From Urophycis tenuis (lineage: Eukaryota > Chordata > Actinopteri > Gadiformes > Phycidae): a stretch of DNA of 64,000 nucleotides. The stretch covers positions 4,252,880 through 4,316,879 of the forward strand of contig JAXIVH010000001.1 in assembly GCA_036785325.1 (NCBI GenBank). The letters run 5' to 3'. Of the stretch, positions 55,293-64,000 are shown piece by piece. The first letter of the stretch is position 1, and each line of letters opens with the position of its first letter. Position numbers and translations under genes: made by a program. The notes under the pieces were generated by a model. It worked only from the letters and a program-made list of their open reading frames with translations. It did not search any database and was not told the DNA's origin.

Positions 55293-57000
55293 ACACGCTT
55301 CCTATTAAGACCCAGAGGATTTCTTAAAGGGTCTTTTCGGCAAGTCCAGGAATTGCATTCTCTCAAAAAGACGGCAACCTTGCAGAACTATTCAGAGCCG
55401 GGACATTGATTTCCTGAGCCTTGGCATCAATGTGTTTTCCACTTAGCTTTGAGTTTCCATTAATCACAAATTGAATCAAGACACCTTTGATGGGTGCTAG
55501 CGCTCTGGTCGAAAATAACTACCGACGGTAAAAAATAGGTGCCATTATCAGGTCCAATAACACAAACGACTACATCAAAAGACACATAAAGTCTCTGCAG
55601 CTCATGATTTATTGTTTCACGTGTTCATATCGATTGTGCACCTTCATATTCAGTGTGCCCACGATGCAGATGTCTGGGGCACCTCCAAGCTCCATTATTC
55701 AACACATCACTGTACTTAATCACAAATAGTTGAAGCCAAGTGGCCAACGATAGATCAGGTGACCTGGATGTAAACAACATCCGAGTGCCTGGGATGTATG
55801 CACGACTCTATTCTGGTGATGAATAAATAGTTTTCCTTTCTCTCTATCATGCCGCCGCAACTGCATTGCTATCAAAAATGTACAAGTTCCTCGATTCCAT
55901 GAATTATGAATCACGAGTCAGCGTTACTTCCACATCCCACACCCCGCCCGCCTCAAGCGTAATCAGCCGAGACTCCGAGACGCTTGCCTCGGCAGAGCCT
56001 GTGTGCTTGTATCCAGGGCACTGTGTCACTCGGGTCCGACAGCAACAACAGCAGCAGCACCTGATCCGTGTGAACCTCAAGCATGCGTGTCCTCATGCAC
56101 ACCTACGCTCTGAACAAACACACCACCTGTGCAGAGTACACAAGGAAACTCCCAATCACAACGGTTTTGTTGCATTGTGAAACCAACAGTATACTGACAC
56201 GTCCAATGGGACTGTGCTGTTTTCTGACATTGCCACGGGAGCACATATCCTCCCCCCCCCAGCCAGCCGTTACCCAATCAAAACACGGCCCACCACAACA
56301 GCTACAGCTGTCTTTCTCCCAGACAGCAGCGGCGAAAACAAATGAAACGCATGAATAAAAATGACCGGGTCCAGTGAAGAGCGGCCCAGGCCTGGGTGTC
56401 CATTACAGCTACAGCGGGGTCCCGGGCAGGGGGGAGGGGAGAGCCTGGCCAAGGTTTATAGATCAGTTTAACAGCGGAGGGCCGTGAGATATCAGCAGGA
56501 GTGGGCTGCTGGGGGGGGGAATCTGACACCCAGGAAAGAGCAGTCTCATTTGCACCTAAAGCAACGATTACAGAACCCCTGCACACACACACATATTACT
56601 ACTCTATTACATATTACATATTACTATACACTGTTACTAAACAGCAGAAGACTTGCTCTGAACCAGCACTTGAGCTTCAGCCAACAGAAGAGAAATGGAT
56701 ACACAAATAGTCAAAAAGCCAATACGAAAGAAAACAACCTTTTTGTGACTTTACAGTCAAATAATCTCAAGTCAGCCGGGCGGTCATCAAGCATGGTGGA
56801 GGCTAACAGAGTGAAGGGCGGGGGGAGGGGGAGGAGAGAAGGGTGGGAAGCCGTGTGCATGTGCCCCGTGGGACTGCTGTGCACACCACACCCACCACTT
56901 AGATAATGAAATAGGCAGGGGTTTAGCTAATGGACACAGTGTGCTGCTTAGAAAGGTGGGCAGACATGCAGACCACAGCACCGCAGAGAGAAAGAGAGAA

Positions 57001-57032
<32 letters not shown>

Positions 57033-57530
57033 GGCAGACAGATGTGGGGGAGAATAGATAGTGTACTTGCTTTGAATTGTGCTCTACCTAGTTGACAGGT
57101 GAGTGAGTGAGTGAGAGAGAATAGATAGTGTACTTGCTTTGAATTGTGCCCTATATAGTTAACAGGTGATGTGAATACCCAGATGAGTAGCAAAGTTTCG
57201 TAAATGTCTATGACATCCTCCTTTGATGTCGGGACGAGGGATGACAACAGACCATCTTCATCACCATCATCATCATCATCATTATTAGTTCTAAGTGTTT
57301 GTAACTTAACAGCAGTGTTGACCAACCAGTCAAGCTCCCTACAGCAGCTCAGCAGGCAGACTGGGTACATAAGGGCATGTTTGCTTGGTACACATTGAAC
57401 ATCTCGAATCATTAACCGTTTCTCAGAAACACACACACACACATGCAACCACTTCTTAATTTTAGAATAATGATTAAAATCTTTAGCATAATCTGAATAC
57501 TCAAAAATAGTAGACTGGCCTAGTAGCTGT
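55040..57530. other. rhbdf2 5' flank or 5' intron, no gene seen
   Basis: Contains a CA repeat near 55260, a GAGA tract (56990-57030), a short direct repeat GAATAGATAGTGTACTTGCT (57050s and 57120s) and otherwise unique-looking sequence. Confidence 0.6.
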
Positions 57531-57535
57531 CTCAC

Positions 57536-57960
57536 CTTTAAAAACCAGTATTGATGCAGTTCACCTAGCAGCCTAACAACCGTTTGGCACGGGTTCCTCT
57601 GCCATTTGGGGGGCGTTTCACGGCAGATGATGTGCTGTGTTTCCTGTGGCGGGCAGCAGGCCTGCCGACGCGCGGAGCGGCGGGCGCTGAAGCCGCAGCA
57701 GAGAGACGAGGTGCCAAAGCCACGAGGCGGGTGTGAAGGCCGCGCCACGAGGCGGGTGTGAAGGCCGCGCCACGAGGCGGGTGTGAAGGCCGCGCCACTG
57801 GAACCCGAGCCGCCGCCGCCGCCGCCGCCGCCCGCCGCGCAGCCCGGGTCACGCCTGGCTGTACGAGACGGGGGGACGGGGCGGGGTGGGGACGTTCTCA
57901 CTCAACGTCGCCGACACACTCACCGGGCTGACTCACCCACGCACGTCCACTGGTGGAGGT
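57536..57960 (-). promoter_or_regulatory. CpG-rich candidate upstream exon/promoter of rhbdf2
   Basis: Dense CpG with a CCG run (about 57810-57838) and a triplicated 30-bp GC unit. On the minus strand the block ends at a good donor, AAAG|GTGAGAC (57535/57536). The first coding exon needs an upstream 5'UTR exon, and this is the most promoter-like sequence upstream. Inferred, not shown. Confidence 0.3.
57715..57798. repeat. 30-bp GC-rich tandem repeat, 3 copies
   Basis: The unit is CCACGAGGCGGGTGTGAAGG CCGCG. Confidence 0.9.
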
Positions 57961-57996
57961 TGCGGGCGCATGACATAATACTTTGTAATGCTTTCC

Positions 57997-57997
<1 letters not shown>

Positions 57998-58070
<73 letters not shown>
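57998..58070. repeat. TG microsatellite
   Basis: About 72 bp of pure TG. Confidence 0.95.
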
Positions 58071-58071
<1 letters not shown>

Positions 58072-58215
58072 CCTCTTTGTTGTGTTTGTAGCTGTCGGTC
58101 ATGTTTTCACCACTCGGACGGTGTGTGTCACCATGACACAAGCCAGTTTTCCCCAAGAGACTGGACAGCAGGAGATACAGTATGTATGACTGGGAAACTG
58201 TCCCCCCCACTGCCC

Positions 58216-58253
<38 letters not shown>

Positions 58254-58953
58254 GGGGGGGGGCGCAGCTTCCCAGTCGTACATATCTCCTGCCGTTAGAG
58301 TCTGTAGTACACCACGTCCCCAGACTACAATACGTCCATCCGGTCTGGTGAGTCCAATGCTGCAAGCCGACACCGCTATCAGTTTTCAAACAGGCGTAAC
58401 GGCATCACAGAGCAGCCTCCTGTAGTGACTTACTGAATCTGAAACCAGCACCACAGGCCCGGGGGCAGATTTGGGCGAGATTTGACCAGGCTTCAAAACA
58501 ACGCGTGTCTCTAGAGGACTTATGGGCAGATCTACATTGTTGAGGGTTTTTATTGTTTGTTTGCCTCTTTACTCCGGAGCAATCAAAACGTACTTCCAAT
58601 AGCGAGGGCGGGGTGGAGGACACAGGGAGTCCGGCCCTCAGTGGAATGAGGAGCTACATTCTGAGAGCTCACTTCTCCAGCTGCTCAGGTTCACTCAGGT
58701 TCACTCTGGCACTCACTCACTCCTCCTGTTTACACTGAAGATGCACTGCCTCCTTACAGAAGAAGGACTGAGGACAAAGAGACAGTGATCTCTGAGGGGG
58801 GACACTGAGCTTTCTTTCAGCAGAGTGATGCAGAGAGCCAGGGGACGGCCCTGTGAACGCTGGGGCCGAGCATGTCCACCACCTGACGGATGTCACCGTC
58901 GCCTACATGGTCTGGGCCCCTGATGAAACCTTCCCTTAGGTCTAGGTCTTGCC

Positions 58954-59523
58954 TTAAAGGGGTAGTTTGGAATTTTGGACATAGGACCTCATTTCCAAGT
59001 TAGCCTGTGTGTGATTTATCATTGGAGACGTTTTCAACAAATTTCATTCAGTTCTTCAAGCTAGCTAGCGCAAGTCAATGGTTTCGGCTAGCCTGCTAAT
59101 AAAAACAGTCTTACCCACTACTCCACAGTACACCCGAGGCAAAATAAAACTAACCTTGCATCGCATGAATCATCGCATTTTAATGGACTAGTTTCTGCAA
59201 GTAACCTAGGTAATATCAGTCCACCGCTGCCGTAGCCTACTACCAGAAAGTATAACGCTGCTGCTGAGACATAAGTCCCTGAAAATGCAAGGCCATGCAA
59301 GGACGGTTATATTTCAAACATTATTCTATCAACACAGACATTTACATCGATAGTCTGGCGTTATAATTTATTTGCCTCGGGTGTACTGTGGAGTTGGTAA
59401 GAAGTTTTTATTAGCAGGCTAGCCAAAACCGTTGACCTGCGCTAGCCTAGCACCAGCGAACTCTGCAATTAGAAGACCTGAATGAAATGTGTTGAATTGG
59501 AAATGAGGTCCTATGTCCTTTAA
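58954..59523. mobile_element. Palindromic MITE with TTAA flanks
   Basis: Two arms of roughly 190 bp are imperfect inverted copies (GGACATAGGACCTCATTTCC at 58979, its complement at 59499), around a unique 180-bp centre. TTAA lies at both ends (58954-58957 and 59520-59523), as expected for piggyBac/Kolobok-type insertion. CTTAAAGG termini fit fish elements of that sort. No transposase. Confidence 0.75.
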
Positions 59524-60226
59524 GTATCAGTCCAAAGGTCTTCCTCTGGTGGGGGAATGTACTGTACTGTGTTGTCGTGATGGTTCAGGACAATAGAAAC
59601 ACACGCATGCTCACCAGCACAGTCTGGTGTGGCCATGACACGGAGGGTATAATAAGAGGTCTGAGGACTTTACATACATGCTCTTATCGGGATAGGGACA
59701 GTGAAATTAATGAGACAGCAGAAAACCCCGAAATCTAAATCCTGGTGTTGTGAATGGACCGGCAAACACAGAGTCAGTGAGGGTGGACAACGTGGGAGAC
59801 AACGGTAGGGAGGGAGAGTATTTCAGGACATCTACGGCGATCTAAATGTCAGGTCAGCGGGGCAGGTGTGTGAAGAGGGGCAGGGCGGTGTCACTGGATG
59901 CTGGAGCCTATCGCTGGGTACACGTGTGAGGGAGGAGCCTATCCCAGGGGGGCATGTGTGAGGGAGGAGCCCATTGTGACCCATTGAGCCCCTACTGCCA
60001 TCATCAGAGGCCCGGCGACGCCCAGGGGCAATCCAGGCTCTCCAGATGTCAGCCCGATTCAAATGGATGAAGAAACCTTTGCATGTTGTGATGACCGCCT
60101 TCTGAGTACTGTCACTTTGAATTACTTTTGTTTCTTTTGGTTACCACGGTAACGTAAGGTCTGAGTTGAGGCTGATTGTACTTTTTCCCGGACTGGACAG
60201 AACTCCTCCGTAACCATCTTTATGTT

Positions 60227-60412
60227 GTACAAACGGTGTTTGTACTCGTTGTTTGTACTTGTATGTACAAACGGTGTTTGTACTCTGTGTTTCTACTTGT
60301 ATGTACAAACGGTGTTTGTACTCTGTGTTTGTACTTGTATGTACAAACGGTGTTTGTACCCTGTGTTTGTACTTGTATGTACAAACAGTGTTTGTACATA
60401 CAAATGGTGTTT
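60227..60412. repeat. 38-bp minisatellite of palindromic units, about 4-5 copies
   Basis: Starts at 60227, 60265, 60303, 60341 and 60379. Each unit begins with GTACAAACGGTGTTTGTAC, a perfect 8-bp inverted repeat. Confidence 0.9.
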
Positions 60413-60419
60413 GAGCTTC

Positions 60420-63334
60420 CCTTGCATAAAATAAACGTGCAGTGTGACGGTAAAGACTTGTTTTCTCTTCTCATTACAACTTTAACGACCTGTGGAGACA
60501 CCCCCAGGCTCTACAATGTCCAACACAAGATCATACTGTAAATATTTATTTGTATTCTATCGACTTTATTTAAATGATACAAATGACTTGAAGCACGTAA
60601 TGTGTGTGTGTTTGTGTTTAGTGGCCCACAGGCGCTGAGCTCCCCCATGTTGTCCCGGTCACTGGTCGCTGTCTAAGTTATCTTACTATTGTGCGCCGAC
60701 TGGAGAAGTCTTGACTGGGGCCGTCAAGCAGCAGGGCATGAAGGACATCATTCCACGGCAGTCAGGATCCACAGGGAACTGTGTCACCTTCTCAGAGGAG
60801 AGTCCACCATCACGTGTGCATAAGTAGTCTTGGGTGCTCCTGGGGTTAAAAAAACATTTAAAAAGTGATTAAAAATGTGATGGCAGGACCCCTCTGAAGA
60901 CACTCTTGAAAGACAACGTGAAAGGGATGTTTTCTCAGATGGTTTTAGCGGACATTTCCTCTAAAAAAAACAAAAACTACTTTATCACACATTTCTCGCC
61001 TGATAAAGCCATTTGATGATGGATTGTTGCTAACTGAACAGATTCTGGTGCTGACTGAACAGATTCCAAAACCCTACAGTGTTTTATTTTTCAATGATAA
61101 ACTTTCCCGAAACCTATTTCACGTGTACACAAGTCGTCGGACCAACCTGTAGCTAAACACTGAAGACGTCAACGGAGAGGACCATTGTAATGTAAATGGG
61201 ATACACTCATCACATATCCCCACGTCGGTCGTTAATGACTAACATTAGTAATGCTGGATTACGGGGGAGCCAATGGAAAACACCGCGGCTCATTGGAAGG
61301 TGGAGGTCAGAGTCAGTTGGGTCCAGGTGTAACCCATGGAGACACTTCTCAAAAACCATTCTGGAACATTCCCAGATTTGTGGAGCCGGCGAGAACAGGG
61401 GGCGGCCATTTGAATGGCCAAGCTGCTTCATCCACCAAGTGGGTTAAGTTCAGGCCATGAGCATGACCATGCAGGACCTTTTCCTTTGAACCAACAGGAA
61501 CCCTCACTACCTCTATTCTGGTGAGAAACGTTGTAGCCACACACAAGCTCCTCTTATCTGCTTGATAAGGCACCAAACAATGCCCATATCGAAAATGAAA
61601 GATGCAAATTACATTTCAAGGGAAGTTCGTCCACTGAGGTACTGCACAAATTCTTTGAAGTCATCACATTTGAGGTCTCAAAGAGCTTTGCTGGCCTACA
61701 TTTAGACATGCATTCATTCAGGTGTTGATGAACATCAAATGTGATTTGATGTCAAGTTCACTACAAGATACCAGTTTGAAACCAAGTTTTATAGTAAGAA
61801 GCATGAATGTGTGTGTGTGTGTGAGTGTGTGTGTGTGCGTCTACATTTGCGAGTAAAACACAGAAGTACTGTACGACACGCCGAACCAAACAAGCCATTT
61901 ACATTTCAGAGGCTCAAATTCTCAGTCTAAAAATAACGCGCCGAGAATGCCACCAGCAACTCTGTCATCCCCACGGCATGCAAAAATCAAACAAGCAAAA
62001 AGCCTCTCGTGGGATACAGTGACAAAACAGTCTCTGTCACTCAAACCACTTCTAGGCAAAAAGGCCTCGAGGTTCCCGTGAACTTATTCAAACACAGAAG
62101 AACCAGAACCAGCCAGTCCCCCGCCTCCTACGTGCACGCCTGGACATGCACAGCCAGAGGTTTCTGCCTCAAATACCTGAGCCATGCAGGCGTGTTTCAC
62201 AGCTCAATGAATGGACGACACAACGAGGACAAGGCTGGACCTTAATGTTGGATGTGTTGCGTGGACGTGTTGTTGAACCCTTGAGGCCGTTCCAACACAA
62301 GGGGCCGTGGAAGGTGCTCAGCAGATGGATGCACCTATGCAGACTTTGTGGATATTCCCAGGGTACAATGTCCTACTTCTCAGAATAGACTTTTTTTTTA
62401 GAACAGATCCCTAACCTGAGCTTAAGCCAAGGGGAACTACAGAAAAGTATTAAAATCTTTAGAAATAATTACGAGGGCCTTTCGCACACAATGACTGTCA
62501 GCCACCTTGTAATCGTGAGAATGCCAACGTGTCTGGTCGTGCACAGTGGATAGCCAGCCCGGCTGCAAAGTCTGGTTAAATGTCACTAGGTTTTGAACGC
62601 TTTGGTTATGAGACCATGAGTGAGCCATGAGTGATCGCCAATAGTGAGCCATTAGTGATGTCATTGTTTGGTAGTTTATGCAGTTCTGTACAATCCAGTC
62701 AGTCAGTGTGACTGCTCCAAGCACTGCAAGGCCGGGATAGGTGGCATGTAATCTTAACACACACCATAAGATAAACAATCCCAGTAGGAAGTGCTCAGTG
62801 CCCCAACAGAAACACGCCAAATGGAAAGAACTACAATATCCAAATGGGGGAAAAAAATGCAACACCATTTAAGGTTTTACGAGGACTTAGCATTTAAAGT
62901 ACTTCCCGGGCCACCAAAATAAAACACTCCGGTACGCAGCAGTGAGTGTGGAACGTGGGTTGGCATACTAGGAAAGAATCCCAAACAGCGTGGCCCCGGG
63001 AGCCCCAGACCCCGCTCCGGGGATGGACTTGGTCTGCGGCGGTGGGAGTTGTGAACGGCGTGACACGCAATTGGCAAGCTGCAGCCCTCTGCACTGCGGA
63101 GCCTCGAGTTAAGCCAAAGCCTCACAGAGACACACTGCCAGAAGACGTGCACAGTAGGATGTTGATCCAGCCGTTAGGCCCCAGCTAACCTCACAGCTGC
63201 TGAACCGAGAAACAGGTGCAACAGGTGACTAAAACAAGGGAGTGCAGTGTAGAGTGCAGCGGTGCACGCACTGCACCTTGAATGCCGTTATGGCAGCTTT
63301 CCTCAAGAGTCTTTCTCAACCAAAGGCACGACCC

Positions 63335-63390
<56 letters not shown>

Positions 63391-64000
63391 AGAACTCACT
63401 GCATTGTGGAGACCAGGAACCAACAGGCAGACCAGAGTGACCCACACAGGACGCAACGCAATCTTACCGCCTGGGTTTTTGAAAAGGTAAAAACGTATTG
63501 CCTGATCGCAACAACCAGAGGTAGTTATGCAACACTCATCACCGCTGAAAGCTCCAGTCATCAGAAGCAAGCAGCGCTGAAATGAGAGATAAATACAGGA
63601 TGGAATACCTCAGATAGGAGAGGAATGCAGTCAAAGCTAAGCATCCCATCAGATGAGGTAAACACGGCAAAACAGCAAGGCATGGATTTGGTAGCAGGGC
63701 AAAATGATCCAACAATAATCTCAAATCTCATCTCAATAAAAATATATCCTAGAAATTGTGGGAAAAGTTTCAGTTCCTGAGGCCGTGGACGTGGAGGCCT
63801 ACTAAGCGTAAAAAATGAAGGTTAAAAAAAGGATATTTGCCAGTCGTTCAAGGACAAGATAAGTAATTATTCTGTGACCTGTGACCTGTAACAAGCAAAC
63901 AACCCACAACCAAACTGCTGCCTAAGCCTAAGAATCAACAGAAAAAGGAAGAGATGGGTGTTTCCGCACACATGAAGAGGAAACTGTGATACAATCAATC
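60420..64000. other. Upstream intergenic sequence, no gene recognised
   Basis: Holds a TG repeat (61809-61840), a CA microsatellite (63337-63388), and short open frames I could not link to any family. The next expected neighbour by synteny (cytoglobin) is not visible. Confidence 0.5.

Noticed and set aside
56948..57901. A 317-codon open frame on the minus strand
   Set aside because: It runs through a CpG block, a triplicated 30-bp unit, CA and GAGA repeats, and shows no family match. Absence of stops is explained by composition.
62437..62868. A 143-codon minus-strand frame with hydrophobic start
   Set aside because: No recognisable family, no splice context and internal short direct repeats (GAGCCAT/GTGAGC). 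Not strong enough to call a gene.

Overview
The window is vertebrate nuclear DNA, almost certainly from a ray-finned (teleost) fish. It carries three spliced protein genes with GT-AG introns, embedded in sequence that is very rich in dinucleotide repeats, minisatellites and short fish-type transposons. The gene order and orientation, ube2o (minus) - aanat (plus) - rhbdf2 (minus), match what I know of human 17q25 (UBE2O-AANAT-RHBDF2), so this is a conserved syntenic block. The extreme density of AC and AG repeats is reminiscent of cod-like fishes, but that is only an inference.

Layout. Positions 1-7182 hold the 3' flank and probable 3'UTR of ube2o, a hAT-type mini-transposon with an intact target-site duplication (1580-2364), a perfect hairpin (831-867) and a 39-bp minisatellite. 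Positions 7183-29390 (minus) are ube2o, for which I could join 22 coding exons with every splice phase consistent (1,429 codons plus stop). Its 9.3-kb first intron and its tenth intron are full of tandem repeats. Positions 29391-30610 form a short divergent promoter region shared with aanat, which lies at 30611-32450 (plus, 3 coding exons, 202 aa). Candidate poly(A) signals of aanat (33059, 33401) and of rhbdf2 (33527, 33647 on the minus strand) face each other. Positions 35535-54274 (minus) are rhbdf2, 17 coding exons (845 codons plus stop). Its last intron (6.7 kb) is a transposon and minisatellite nest that also holds one unrecognised open frame (40730-41140). Positions 54285-64000 are the 5' flank of rhbdf2, with a CpG-rich stretch at about 57.6-57.95 kb that may hold an upstream non-coding exon, and a palindromic TTAA-flanked MITE (58954-59523).

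The three genes do not form one pathway. UBE2O is a large E2/E3 hybrid ubiquitin enzyme used in protein quality control. AANAT makes N-acetylserotonin for melatonin. iRhom2 (rhbdf2) is a catalytically dead rhomboid that escorts ADAM17. I found no evidence of a novel multi-gene system. The more unusual features are repeat-driven: a pure 228-bp CT tract abutting an aanat splice acceptor, an intron made almost wholly of minisatellite, poly-C tracts beside splice sites, and expanded homopolymers inside the ube2o coding exons.
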